In this document: one piece after another, positions 32,765 through 44,510 of the stretch
Numbering within the stretch: the stretch's first letter is position 1
Layout of the letters: the number at the start of each line of letters is the position of its first letter
Assembly (NCBI GenBank): GCA_963457665.1
Contig: OY735212.1
Location: forward strand, 19,197,747-19,261,746
Direction of reading: 5' to 3'
Source: Thysanoteuthis rhombus
Taxonomy: Eukaryota; Mollusca; Cephalopoda; Oegopsida; Thysanoteuthidae
Length of the DNA stretch: 64,000 bases
Translations under genes and position numbers: made by a program
Notes under the pieces: model-generated
Seen by the model: only the letters and a program-made list of their open reading frames with translations
The model's database searches: none
What the model was told of the DNA's origin: nothing

Positions 32765-35054
32765 TTCACGGTGGTAAGGAGTTTCATCCTCACAGGGTGT
32801 CCTTCTAACTTAGCTTTGTAGGAAACTAAGCCATACATGATATAATGCATGTTTCTATGCTATGTATATGAATAGATATAAACGTGTATAATATATACAT
32901 GCATTTTTTATACAGATATCTTTATTATGAAATACTAACATATGTGTGTGTGAGTGCTTGTACTCTAAGATGTTGAGAATTACACATCAGAGACCAGAAA
33001 CAAACACACATCTGAAATCAGTGAGTTTCAGATTACCTATAGCACCCAGCTTAAGTTGAATCAGGCAAAAAAAAATATCATCGATCTGTATGGGGTCTGC
33101 ATCATGCTTTCAGAAAACAGATCTGACCAAAATTATTTTTTCTTTGTGCTTTTTTCACCTAGGTTTTTTTAAAAACAAACATTTAGGTTAGATGAATAAA
33201 ATCAAATCATATGTGTACTTTAAATAAGCATCATCCAGGATGTTTTTTTTCCATCATTTACCTGAACTTACTCACTTGTAAGAGGGTAGGTGGCAATACT
33301 TTTTAGAAACATTCTTTTGGGGCAGAATTTTAGTCCCAATGTCATAGCAGTTCAATAACTGAGTGATTAGTCTTAGAGAATTGACGCACCAAGTTCCGGC
33401 AGAGGCAGCTTTTCTTTTTTTTTTTCATGAATTTCTCTATCAGTGCTAATACCAGTGTGGCATAATCTTTTTAAGAATCTAACCCTAGACAGAGAATAAA
33501 ACGTGTTTTTCTTGGGGCAAAAACAATAACCCTAATCAAATCCAAAAAGAACAATAAAACATTGGCACATTTTCTGCTTTGTCATGCTAACTACTAATGC
33601 CAAAAGCAATCAAATGAATTCTCAGTTTCCAGAAAAAAATTAATCTCCAAGTTTTTAAGAGGGACTATGCATTAAATGAAATCTCTATGAAATATCATTC
33701 GCTTCCCAGTGTTTGTCATATCTAGAGATTTTTTTCCCCGGTCGACACTGGTATCTCAGCTAGTAATATAATGAAAATAATTTCAGTTCAGTAAGAGAGT
33801 TTACAAGCATTTTATGCAGTCAACAAAATTTTATTATTTCTTGGATAGAAAGCACAGAAGACTTAACATGATCACCATTTTTATCACCTTATGCCAATAT
33901 GTAGGGAAATCATGGTTTCTCTTGTGAGAGAATCACATTGATTTCAAATCGAACAATGGTAGTAGTAGCACCATTTTGACATGATTGTTACGAGTTGGCC
34001 AAGTGGTGTCATACATATTTTACTTTAAAACCTCCCCTTGGTCCATTAAGTATGCATGCCAAGTTTTGTTGGGTAAATCAGACTTTTAGTATTATATAGC
34101 AAAATAGATGGAAATCAGATCATTATTATCAGGTTGGGAGCAAAGGCTGACCCCACAAAGGGGAAAACAATATATGAATTTTGCATGCATATACTGATTA
34201 TTTAGGGCTGGAACCATTGTGGACACTAGGTAAAGTCAAAAGTTAAAAAAGAAATGGTTTCACTGAAGATCGGCCAATGCAAAATAATGTAATAGATTTT
34301 AGAAGCTCTGATCAAGTAGCAGAAATATAGGGGTATGGCCTATACCTACTTCTCAATCATACAATTCCAGTTTTTTGGTACATTCAGTCTCATCTAATGA
34401 AGACATTACCGTATACTTAGTTTCCCAAATCCATTTCCAACACTGTTCTGATCATTTCAGAAATTCTTCAGGGAGCAGAAACAGTAGTATACAGAGAATA
34501 CTGACTGGGTAGTTGCGTGGGGATGATAGAAGTTTTCTACCCAACAGGGTCGGTTATCCATGGGTGGGATATTTTTCCGAGCATTGTTGGGAAAACGATC
34601 TCACCTAGGGAAGATAGGTGATGTGTAGATATTGTATAAGTGGCTTTTGACTGAAATTTGGTTGTATTTGGATTTCAAAAAAGCTGCCCAGTCTAGGACA
34701 GCATGATGTTCAAATTATTTGATGATGATATTTTGTATCCAAGATAGAAAAATCCTCGAACTTGTTCTATTATTTTGCCATGAATGGTTTTGCTGAGTTT
34801 GGGTTGGTTTTGTCAGCAGTCATTGAATTTGCAATGGTATGTATAATTTTTTTCAGATTTATTCCTGGGTGAAGTATTGCAACATTATCATCTGTTTTGA
34901 CTAATTTTTACCTTCATCCTAATTTTTATTTGCTTTTTATCGCAACTTTGAATTGGACCATTATTCTACAGCAATGATTGAACAGCGTAAGCAGAAAATA
35001 AAGAGCAACAGTAAAGCCCACTGTGAGAATTGACTCATGCCCTCTAGCCAGATG
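32765..35054. other. unassigned stretch
   Basis: About 2.3 kb, the largest quiet stretch. At 34405-34434 'attaccgtatacttagtttc' resembles one unit of the 11800 minisatellite. No gene seen. Confidence 0.4.
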
Positions 35055-35205
35055 TCCGATTTAAAGTTGTGATAATAAGCTGGTGAAATTTAGGATGAAT
35101 GTAAAAAGCTTGTGAAAATCAAGAATGATATCATTGACTTCATTTCTGCACTGTTGATATGAAGGCCGACTTCAGGAGCATTGTGGATGAGGCAGTTCAG
35201 GAATA
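35055..35205 (-). mobile_element. second-lineage RTE-like reverse transcriptase scrap
   Basis: Minus strand around 35185-35138 reads APEVGLHINSAEMKSM, matching the segment that follows the Y-A-D-D box in RTE-type reverse transcriptases (A-x-x-V-G-L-x-I-N-x-x-K-T-K). Flanking frames are broken. Confidence 0.55.
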
Positions 35206-35224
35206 TTTGTACTTTATCATAGTT

Positions 35225-35520
35225 TCAGTATGTTAGGGCAATGAGATTTATAACAGGAAACCATCTACAAGGTCACCTTTGGACAGAAGAACTACAATGC
35301 ATCACTGAATAATGCCCAATAACCAAAACCATCCAGTCTAGAGTACTCAAACTCTTTGGTCACATCAAAAGAAGCAAAACTGGTCTTGCAAAACCATGTC
35401 TCAAGAGAATGATTGGACCTTCTCTCATTCAATATAGTTTTACAAGATCAATGTCTTTGGAAGGGCATCTCCCATGTTTGTGTGCAAGTGGAGAAAGCGA
35501 TTGATGATGATGATGATTTT
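35225..35520 (+). mobile_element. second-lineage RTE-like C-terminal scrap with TGA tail
   Basis: The plus strand encodes RVLKLFGHIKRSKTGLAKPC in one frame, comparable to the R-R-L-x-W-x-G-H-V-x-R block near RTE C termini, and ends with 'gattgatgatgatgatgat'. This is a different lineage from the KWQWAG family elsewhere in the window. It lies head to head with the minus-strand RT scrap next door. Confidence 0.55.
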
Positions 35521-37066
35521 TAGCGATTGTATGAGCCATACTTAGCAGTCGCATGCTGTCCGTCTCGTCAGTGATCGAACAATTTTTTTGTTCGCTAGTA
35601 TATTTGTGATCTTTCCATGTGATAACTCCAAACTTAAATCTGTCTTAAATCAATCTAATGTTTTCTCAATTATAAATTATGACATATATGATTTTTGAAA
35701 CCTTTGTAACTGTATGAGTCACGTTATTTGGATCATTTTCTGTCATGGTTATTTTCTATATCAGAAAAGAGAGTTCAAAATTTATAACTAGATTGAATAC
35801 CTGAAAATAAAATTTGCTTAAGATTTTAATTCCTCGAAGCTGAATATTAAATCTAGATTTGTGGCCATTAAAACAAGAATCCTATTACATTTAAATTTTC
35901 ATGCTAGCTTACAGCAATCTTAATGCAGTTTGCAATTGAAGATAGTGAAAGAATCTGCAAAAAATTCTTCACTTTTACAGAAGTTTTGAAAAGCACTTCA
36001 TATTGGATTACAGTTTCTGTAAAGAAATATAAATTTAATAGGATTATGATCATTATAAAATTTTAGATGTTAATATATTTTCCTTGTGTGCTATCAAAAT
36101 TTATTCATGAAGATGTGCTCATTGTGGAAAAAAAAAAAACCCGGTAACGAACTAGTTCCTCAACACTCACTTGTGGATGGTACACAGTTTCATTAGCTAA
36201 GGCAAAATAAGACCTTACAGGCATAGATCTAGTCAGAAAGTCATCGGGGACCAGGACCCTCTTCTTCCTGCTCGGGTAAAGTATGTTTAAATATAACTAG
36301 ATAAAGGAATTTTATGAAAAGAAAACCCTTTATTATTCTTAAGTACTGATCAATTGAACTTCAAAACATTTATTATATCTATTGCCTCATTAAAAAGATA
36401 AGGTGTAAAAGAAAAATTTTGAATCCTCTCCCTTCCCTGCTCAGGTATTGAACAACTGCAAGTACCAAAGGCGCTGAAGGGTACTATCTCTTTTCATACG
36501 TGCATGTTTGTGTGTTCCAGGCCATACCGTTTTGTCTACACACTTCATAAGTAGCATAGGTACTTCATCCCCTTCTCCACACCACTACCCTCTAAAAAAA
36601 ATTTTTCTTCATTTCTCGGAAAGAAGCTCATCTGATTTTCTATGGTACTTATTTTGATGGCTTGATAATGATGTCTAGATTCTCCAGAATGGATCATCAG
36701 AAGAATCTAGATAATTTCTAGATGTTCTTTTTTTTCTCTATTTTAGATATTTTCCGGTGGAAAACCCCCAATCATATTTATTCTTCTATTGAATTTTTTC
36801 ACATAACTTCAAATTTCAACATTATGGTCGTTCAATTATTGATTGTAATGGCGAGTATTCTTTATCATATTCTTCGTTTTAATGAGTATCGTTTTAATGA
36901 GTATCATATATTAAAGAATTAAGGAAGTATCATATTTTGAATGCTTGGCTCAAAAGAGCCTACCATTCTATTCTATGCCACTTATACAAGAATTGCTCCT
37001 CCTCCATGGAAGACTTAACCTCATTGAAGTAGTTGTTTTTTAAAGTGGATTTTTTTACTTTTACTC
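35521..37066. other. unassigned stretch
   Basis: Includes a 16-bp word 'cgttttaatgagtatc' present twice in tandem at about 36874-36905. No gene recognised. Confidence 0.45.
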
Positions 37067-37277
37067 TTAGAAACAGTCCATCAAAACTGTCAACATAGGT
37101 TTCTTTCAGTTTTCAAGTTGATCTGGCTAGCTACATATGTATCATGCACGCAAGCTGCACCAATAGAGATAGAGGGCTGAAAATAGATTTTTACTGTGGC
37201 TTCAATTCGCAATATAATTTTACGCTAAATTGATCCCTTAGTTTGCATCCTGTGGATTCCACACTTGTTTTTTTTTT
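37067..37277 (+). repeat. family A, internally deleted and 3'-truncated
   Basis: Begins 'ttagaaacagtccatcaaaa', retains the first part, then skips to 'acgctaaattgatccctt' and stops. Another A copy follows 20 bp downstream. Confidence 0.65.
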
Positions 37278-37297
37278 TAAATACTGACTGACGGTAG

Positions 37298-37718
37298 TTA
37301 GAAACTATCAATGTAGGTTTCTTCAGTTTTTATGATGGTCTGGCTGCTTATATCATAGGTACAGGCCACACCAATGGAGTTAGTGGGCTGAAAATTAAAA
37401 CTTACCCCTTATTATGTTTAGGAAAAAACTTTTTTTTTTTTTCAAAATTCTCCCTAAAATACTTTATTTGAGTGGGGTTCAGTTTACAATGTAAGTTCAT
37501 GCTAAATTGATCCTTTAGTTTGTGTCTACTTGTTTTCTCCTTAAAATCAGACATTTTCAGCCGACAAAAAAATTACCAAAAATTTACCCCAGAGTGAGAG
37601 AAGTAATTTTCTCATTGATCCCCTCTTTTTCTAATTTTTCAATTGATCACCCCCAACTAGGCATGCTGCCAAAAGATGATGATCATGTGATGGTTTCTAT
37701 TGAGTGACTAGCCAGACA
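37298..37718 (+). repeat. family A dispersed repeat, full length
   Basis: 'ttagaaactatcaatgtagg' at the left, 'ggtttctattgagtgacta' at the right, with all internal landmarks. Confidence 0.75.
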
Positions 37719-38024
37719 TTTTTTCCTCCAATTTTTTTTGGCATGTGGGGCTTGATTGTACCTGCATTTTTATCATTTCTGTTCCCCCTTCGAAGCCATT
37801 CCCTATTCATGTCTACTGTTCAGGCTCCCGTCTCTTGTATTATCAGCCTGGCTTCTTACCAACAAGTCAGGTTTTATGATCTCTCATGAGGGCCACTTAT
37901 CTGCCAATTCAACATGCCTATACTTCCTTAGCCTTCAGGGGACAAGGGGTGCCATTCAGAAGAATAGGAGAACTGAGTGTTTGGATAAAATCATGTCACG
38001 CATGTGTATGAATCTTGATAATAT

Positions 38025-38161
38025 TGTTGTCATATTAATTTATACTCACTGGTTATTGATCATTTAGTAACATGAAATTGCAACTATGGGAATAAAATTT
38101 ATGAATCACCAAACTATTCAATGAACAGGTCTTCATGAGGCGTTCTTTTAGCAGAAAGTGA
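38025..38161 (+). repeat. direct repeat flanking an A copy, left
   Basis: Starts 'tgttgtcatattaatt', then 'ggttattgatcat', 'catgaaattgcaactatgg', 'ttcaatgaacaggtctt', and ends 'agcagaaagtgat'. It matches 38571-38710 over its full length with scattered differences. Confidence 0.78.
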
Positions 38162-38163
38162 TA

Positions 38164-38572
38164 TTAGAAACTGTCAACAAAGGTTTCTTCAGTTTTTCAG
38201 TGGGTTTGGCTGGCTCTGTACATATTTATCATGTAAACAGACCATTTCAATAGAAGTAAACAACTTCTACTCTTTGTTATGTCTGGAAGAAATTTTTAAC
38301 CCCCCCCCCCGGGCAGGTTTTTGATAGAGCGTTCAATTTGCAAAGTAACTTTACGGTAAATTGGTCCCTCAGTCTGTATCCATCAGTACTCATGCTTGAT
38401 TTTTTGGAAATTCTGACATTTTCAGTTATCACCGCCCAACAAAAGGCTAGAGAGGAAACTTATCCATTGAGCACACTTTTTAACAATTTTTAAATTGATC
38501 ATCCCCAACATGGTATGCTGCCATAATATGTTGGTCACGTGATGGTTTCTATTGATTGACAAACAAGACCTG
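38164..38572 (+). repeat. family A dispersed repeat, full length, between direct repeats
   Basis: 'ttagaaactgtcaacaaagg' to 'attgattgacaaacaagacc'. It contains a (C)10 run near 38301. The flanking direct repeats make this copy unlike the others. Confidence 0.78.
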
Positions 38573-38710
38573 TTGTCATATTAATTCAAAATGACTGATT
38601 ATTGATCATCAACTAACATAAAATTACAACTATGGTTATGAAACTTGTTAACCTATGATACGTTCAATGAATAGGTCTTTGCAAGGCATTTTTTCAGTAG
38701 GAAGTGATAC
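38571..38710 (+). repeat. direct repeat flanking an A copy, right
   Basis: 'tgttgtcatattaattcaaa', 'gattattgatcat', 'ataaaattacaactatggtt', 'ttcaatgaataggtcttt', 'agtaggaagtgata'. Confidence 0.78.
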
Positions 38711-39075
38711 ATATTTTGTGATTGGTGTGTACAGTATCGTATTAACTCTGTGGCAAAAGTACCATATGCTCTGTGTCCGCAATTTTGAGGGACCTGCAAT
38801 AAATGCTCACAAGCTATCAATTTCCAATTCAGTGATTCTGCACTTGCTCTATAATTATAGTACTATTCTGCCTTCAACTTTCATGAGCAACTGGGTGTTT
38901 AAGGTTAGCAAATGTATTGAATTATCACCTTTAATTGGGGTCATTATTTTAACACAGTAATTAATGGGAGTGTGATGTATATAAAATGCATGAACACAGA
39001 GACATTTGAAACTGAAGTCATAATTGCTACACAAAGATTGACACAAAAACTAAGCAATACTGGGTAGCAAAGCTA

Positions 39076-39078
<3 letters not shown>
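38711..39078. other. unassigned stretch
   Basis: No gene; small frames at 38655 (plus) and 38855 (minus) lack domains. 'ggagtgtgatgtatataaaa' near 38967 is a chance TATA-like word. Confidence 0.4.

Positions 39079-39136
<58 letters not shown>
39079..39136. repeat. (TA)n microsatellite
   Basis: Nearly 60 bp of pure TA. Confidence 0.95.
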
Positions 39137-39139
<3 letters not shown>

Positions 39140-39205
39140 TGCAGAACAAGACACTCAACTACTTATAACCTATAATCCCAGGTCGTAAAAAAAGAATACA
39201 TCTAT

Positions 39206-39223
39206 CTCACTCTTTCTCTCTCC

Positions 39224-39254
<31 letters not shown>
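39206..39254. repeat. (CT)n(TA)n microsatellite
   Basis: CT-rich run merging into TA. Confidence 0.9.
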
Positions 39255-39258
<4 letters not shown>

Positions 39259-39692
39259 ACAGATTAGATATATAATCCCAGTATTTACAGAGAACATGCT
39301 GTTTGGAATTTGACTTGATATTTCATACATATTTCATGTGTGTACACACAGACATAATCTCTTTTCTCATGAAAATCTAGTTTTGCTCTTACACATATTT
39401 GCGCATATGTAAAGAAGCGTGTGTGTGTTTCTTTATGATTACTTATTTATATTAGCTGAATATGTAAAAGACCAGAAGGCATAGTTTTTGAATTAGGAGT
39501 ATCACATTCCAGGATGCCTACAGCATGCCAAGTGAATTTAGACCTTTAATAATTTGAAAAGCTTTCTTCACTCAAATAACCTTGAATATGTTTCAAAAGA
39601 TTATCATTATCTACTCTAAAGAATTGCCAGGCATTGCATGATGATTATATCGGAGTTAATGTACCTCAAAAGCGCTTTTCAGTTATTTAGAA
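39255..39692. other. unassigned stretch
   Basis: Nothing recognised. Confidence 0.45.
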
Positions 39693-39883
39693 AAGCAATT
39701 CTCAAAGTGTGGTCTGCAAGACTGATGCAAGATGTAAGGAAAATCATTTTGAAATAAATGTAATTTCTAAATTCTTGTGAAAGCTTATTTTTATTATGAT
39801 CACTAGAAAACTATTTGGGGTCAGCAAATATTTTTTGGGAACATTGAGTCGACTGCACAGAAAAAAATGTTTGAGAATTACTG
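39693..39883. mobile_element. hAT MITE, 191 bp, with 8-bp target duplication
   Basis: The left end 'aagcaattctcaaagtgtgg' and the complement of the right end 'cagtaattctcaaacatttt' are inverted repeats of the hAT C-A-G-T-G-x-T-T-C-T-C-A-A-A type. Flanking octamers ATTTAGAA (39685-39692) and ATTTTGAA (39884-39891) agree at 7 of 8 positions. No coding content. Confidence 0.82.
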
Positions 39884-39891
39884 ATTTTGAA

Positions 39892-40155
39892 ATTAAAAAC
39901 CAGATGATTCCAATAATCCTAAAAAGAAGAGTGTACAACCAATGCATCCTCCCGATAGTCACTTATGGAGCTGAAACATGGAACCTAACCAAGAGACAGA
40001 CCTACAAACTTAGAAGTATACAACATGCGCGTGGAAAAATCATGCTCAACCTTACATGGAGAGATCACAAGACATCACAATATATAAGGAAGAAAACTAT
40101 TAAAAAACTCAAATGGCAATGGGCAGGCTATGTTGCAAGAATGAAAGACAACTGA
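39892..40155 (+). pseudogene. RTE-like polyprotein C-terminal fragment
   Basis: Open for about 88 codons. It reads RRVYNQCILPIVTYGAETW at the start, a conserved post-RT segment (usually V-F-N-Q-C-V-L-P-V-L-T-Y-G-x-E-T-W). R-D-H-K-T-S-Q-Y-I-R-K-K-T follows, then KKLKWQWAGYVARMKDN, the near-terminal W-x-W-A-G-H-V-A-R motif; the usual His is Tyr here. A stop follows immediately where most relatives read on through R-W-T. An upstream ATG at 39796 lies inside the hAT MITE and is irrelevant. All catalytic domains are missing. Confidence 0.85.
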
Positions 40156-40341
40156 TGGACATCACAACTCACAATATGGATCCCCAGAGATCACATGAGA
40201 AACCGAGGCTGACAGAACACAAGATCGAGTGATGAACTTGACAAATTCAGAAAATACTGGCTCCGCGATACCAATGATAGAGAATTGTGGCGAATCCTGG
40301 TCTATGTCCAATGACGGACATAAAAAGACTGATTATGATGA
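39892..40341 (+). mobile_element. RTE-like retrotransposon 3' end, best preserved
   Basis: Sense copy with an open C-terminal domain (see the next entry), then 'ggatccccagagatcacatg', 'gcgataccaatgatagag' and the tail 'agactgattatgatgat'. It directly abuts the hAT MITE on its left. Confidence 0.85.
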
Positions 40342-40371
40342 TTTTTAAATATCTATAACACTCTTTTCATC

Positions 40372-40600
40372 TATTTAGAGATATCATTGAAACCATTAGA
40401 ATACTCAAATGGCAATGTATAAGCCACATTCAAAGAATGTCTGACAACCACTGGACAATACAACTCACAGCATAGATCATATGCAAAAATGTGTCTAGCA
40501 AAGACATCACCATTTAGGTAAGTTAAATTGGCTCTATGATGCTTATGAACAAGAAATCTGGTAAACATTCTAGAATCACCAAGCCCAATGATTGATATTA
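40372..40600 (+). mobile_element. RTE-like retrotransposon 3' fragment, strongly decayed
   Basis: 'ctcaaatggcaatgtataag' and 'tctgacaaccactggacaat' align with the C-terminal segment. The end has lost the triplet tail. Confidence 0.6.
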
Positions 40601-40654
40601 AAGATATTAAATTAGGAAAACACCATTCAGCTTTTTATGGATACATGCATTTTT

Positions 40655-40772
40655 TTCATCAAATTTTCAGCCCTTTAGCTTCATTGGTGAGGCTAGCAAG
40701 CGTGATAGGTAGCCAGTATTACTTGAAACCTGAAGACACCAATGCTGAGAGTTTTGGTTGATAGTTTCTAAT
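40655..40772 (-). repeat. family A fragment
   Basis: Minus strand: 'ttagaaactatcaac' start, through the first 115 bp of A only. Confidence 0.6.
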
Positions 40773-40789
40773 GGATAAAAAATAAAGGA

Positions 40790-40952
40790 ATTTCTGAATT
40801 GAATTACGAGCAAAAAAAAAAATCCATGACAAACCGAGTATACGGAATTTGCACTGAAAATAAGACTTAATTATAATAAGACCTTGAACTGTTGGAGACA
40901 GCATAGAAGATTTGAGAGAAAATTTACTGCATTAATCAAGGTGTATGTGTGT
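40790..40952 (+). mobile_element. family E MITE fragment
   Basis: 'gacttaattataataagacc', 'ttgaactgttgg' and the end 'attaatcaaggtgtatg'. The left end is eroded. Confidence 0.5.
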
Positions 40953-40963
40953 ATATATATATA

Positions 40964-41319
40964 AGCTCTAGGTCCACTGAGCACATGGGAGAATCAAGTT
41001 CAACATAACATGTAGTTATCACAAGACAGCGCAATATATTAGAAGAAAAACAGGAGTCTGAGAAATCATAGAATCCAATAGAAAACTCAAGTAGCAATTT
41101 GTTGGTCATATTGTGAGAATGGCAGACAACCCTTGAAATCATGACTTATACCATGGATACCCAGAGATCACATGCGAAACTATGTTGGACAAAATATAAG
41201 AGGGCATGATGAACTAAGCTCAGAAAATATTGGTTCTGCGGCACCCATGATACAGAGGTCTGGTGAATCTTGGAGAAGGTCTACGTCTAATGACGGATGC
41301 TAAAAGACTGATGATGATA
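40964..41319 (+). mobile_element. RTE-like retrotransposon 3' end with TGA tail
   Basis: 'tatcacaagacagcgcaata', 'gggcatgatgaactaagctc', and the end 'aaaagactgatgatgat'. The frame is broken throughout. Confidence 0.75.
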
Positions 41320-41659
41320 TTTGATCGTTTTATATATTCTCTCATTCTTAATATACACTGTAAAAATCCTAGAAGCAAATATGACATTGCATGTGTGTGT
41401 GTTTGTATAGATAGAGAGAAAGATTTTCACAGAAAAATGATGGTATTAACAGGAAAAACAAATATTTGGGGGCTAAATCCGATTAACAAAGTTCACCAAT
41501 TATCATGGAGCAAATTAGGAGAAAATTCCTTTTGATTGATAAAAAATAATTTCCTCTGAATGATCTATTGATGATAAAAGATAATCAGAAAAGGAATAAT
41601 CATCAAGGCTGGCAATTAAGCTTTGTGCCATTGCGTTCAATCTCAAAGATGCAATGCTT
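41320..41659. other. unassigned stretch
   Basis: A 90-codon plus frame (41263-41535) overlaps the RTE end and has no domain. Confidence 0.45.
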
Positions 41660-42303
41660 ATTAGAAACTGTCAAACAAAACTATCAATATCCACATATTC
41701 AGCATCAAAATAGGTTTCCTCAGTTTTCAAGCAGCTCTGGCTGGCTAGCTGTATGTGTATCACACAGACAGACCGCACCGATGGAGATGGAGAGTTGAAA
41801 ATTTAAATATTTACCCCTTGTTCTAAGATCATAGTGTGGTAGCAGTTTGAGGCAATCCAAAGGCTTCTGTTTCACTTCAATAAGATCCTTTTGAATAGAA
41901 AGAAGGGTGGACTCGCCATTCCCAATTTTTTTTCTGCCCAAATCATACAGCTTAGAGTTTACTCAGCTAGCAGCTGAGTGCACTGGTAAATTTCTCCTAT
42001 TAAAGAGTATTTTACATTCTTTACTCTTACTTGGAACAAAATCCTGATCCTCCTGAGGTTAGTTGGGGTTCATTTCACAATGTGAGTTTTTGCTAAATTG
42101 ATCCCTTAGTTTGTGTCCAGCAGTGCTCAAGCTTGTTTTCTGAAAATTCAGACTTTTTTCAGTAATCGTCAAACAAAAAGCAAATAGAACTTATTTGTTG
42201 ATCACCCATTTTAACACTCATCTAACTGATCACCCCAAACACGGCATGCTGCCAAAAGCCATTGGTCATGTGATTGTTTCGATAGAGTATTCAACCAGAC
42301 CTG
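41660..42303 (+). repeat. family A with unrelated insertion
   Basis: Starts 'ttagaaactgtcaaacaaaa', ends 'gagtattcaaccagacctg'. Between about 41825 and 42055 the A sequence is interrupted by about 230 bp not seen in other copies, with no obvious terminal repeats. Confidence 0.72.
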
Positions 42304-43310
42304 TCTTTCATAATGTTTTACAATGGTCAATTTTTGGATGAAAAACTTCTGTTTTGAACTTTTGATTTTACCCAGAGCCTGAATCATTTCTAGCATAATC
42401 ATATTCATATACATATACATATACATTTATATATACTTCCAGGGATACCAGGCGTTTCCTGGGGGACAGTAATTTTAATTTAGACGAAACAGTAATGGAT
42501 ATTTTCCTTAATATATTCATTCCAACAGAGCACAGCAAATGAATAAAAGATGTTCTACTCTATTTATACAGTATCTTTTACTGAAAAATAAAATGATACG
42601 CAAAACAAAACAAATGATGCAGTCCCTTCGTTTGAAAGGGATTCCAACGAGACAACATTAGGTGCCAGTATGAGAAGGTTGTTCGAGGATCAAACCTCAA
42701 AAAGCTAAGATAAAATTGGTTGTGGGAAAAGCATGCTGAAGTCAGCTTTAGGGCTAACAGTCTCAAGAGATGGACCCTGTATCATGTTGATGGTCAGTGC
42801 CAAGTAGAGTCTCTGGGAATTGAACTCATTTGAATTCAAAGGGCAACTCTCTTTGCCTACCCCAGTTAGGATAATGGCCTCGATGACCTGTTGGGGAAGC
42901 TACTCCTCACTTAAGTGAGTTCCATTGTGTAACTTAGAAGGATCTAGATTTCTTGGAAGCATGATGGGCATCCCAACTTTCCATTGAAGCTTTTAGGGAG
43001 AAATACCAGGCAGCTAGAAAAACGCCATAGTGTGTATTTTGTCACTACTTCTCTGTAAAAGACTATTGGTTCTTGCATGAAAGCATATGTGTGTCTTCAG
43101 GAAAAAACACTTAAAGATGCCTAAAACTTGATAAGAATTAATTCTATCGTGAGAAATCTTTTTGCCATTTCCCCAAGAAGAAATATGGGAGAAAATTCCC
43201 GAAGATTGGCCAGAGAATGATCTTTGGTGACCTCCAAGAAAGTCAATTTTATGTTATTCACAAAGCTAAATATTAGTTCAACAGGCTCTTTAGCTTTATT
43301 GTGAAAGAGG

Positions 43311-43313
<3 letters not shown>
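42304..43313. other. unassigned stretch
   Basis: Small TATACA tract near 42408-42434. The piece 42800-42930 is less AT-rich. No gene. Confidence 0.45.

Positions 43314-43369
<56 letters not shown>
43314..43369. repeat. (TA)n microsatellite
   Basis: Pure TA run. Confidence 0.95.
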
Positions 43370-43372
<3 letters not shown>

Positions 43373-44054
43373 CATGGTAGCTGTGATTGATGTTAAAGAC
43401 CTACTAAAAGCCAGGATTATGAATGCTAATCTTCAAGCTATGAAGCAGGCACTCCTCATTCTAGCACCATTCCTCATCGGCCTTGTGCCAGACAAAGCAA
43501 AGTTTAGTGATGATCTTGATACAGAAAATATGGTACAGGGGCTCTGTGGATGAACATATGGCTCCAAAACCATGCATAGCCCCAGAGTCACCATCTGATG
43601 AAAGATTTGTAAGTGGCACAGCAGTTGTTTTTGGCAGCAGCATGTGTATGAATATATGTATAAATGAAATCTTCCAAATATTATTGTTGGTATAAAAGAG
43701 GATTCAGATTTCATCTTTATATACATAAGTTTTGCAATCATTGGTAATTTGGTCCTAAAATATGATACCATTAAGATTGCTAAACATTATCCCTGTTGAT
43801 GGCTAAAAATGGCTAGATTTTTTATTTATGACTAACTTTATGAATAACGTTGTTTTGGACCCTCCCCTAGTTTCAAGCATGCTTTAATGCCTACCTACCT
43901 TTCTGATCCATTCAAATGCCATCGAATACAGTAATCTCCTTTTTTAATGCACTTAATTTAGTTGTGACATACATTGAATATTATGCAGTGAAAATTTCAG
44001 ATCAAAATTTAGCTAACAACTATGTGTTCGGTCACAGACTTATTGATCCACCCT
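43370..44054. other. unassigned stretch
   Basis: Frames on both strands near 43433-43771 (up to 112 codons, minus) overlap each other and show no domain. Confidence 0.4.
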
Positions 44055-44090
44055 ACATATACACACACACACACACATATACACAGAAGG
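44055..44090. repeat. (CA)n microsatellite
   Basis: CA run flanked by TATACA. Confidence 0.85.
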
Positions 44091-44340
44091 AGCTGTTTAT
44101 TATAATCAGGGATTATATTATCTAATGGTTTTTGTTATAAAACTCTGGTCCCAAAAATTGATTTGAAATAAATTGAAAATTTTTGAAGAATCTCTTAACA
44201 AATTTTCATAATGACAAGTTTTTATAACAGTTGCATTCATTGTTAGGTTATGAATTTTATTGTTCTGATTTTCATATCCTTTGCCTAATGTTATCAATCA
44301 GTTATTGATATTCAAAATATCAGATCCTTGGTTGTTCTAT
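44091..44340. repeat. family C units, one direct and one inverted
   Basis: A direct piece at the left ('gagctgtttattataatcag') and an inverted piece at the right ('gcctaatgttatcaatcagt', complement of the unit's end) face each other about 200 bp apart. Confidence 0.45.
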
Positions 44341-44471
44341 GTACATGTTGGGAATCAATTTCAGTAACTCGGTAAACTTTTAGGTTGAATTTTGGAAATT
44401 AGATATACAGTAATTTCTTTTAGAAGACTTTCAGTAAACAAAAATCTGGAATATATTCCTGTTTCCATCTT

Positions 44472-44510
<39 letters not shown>

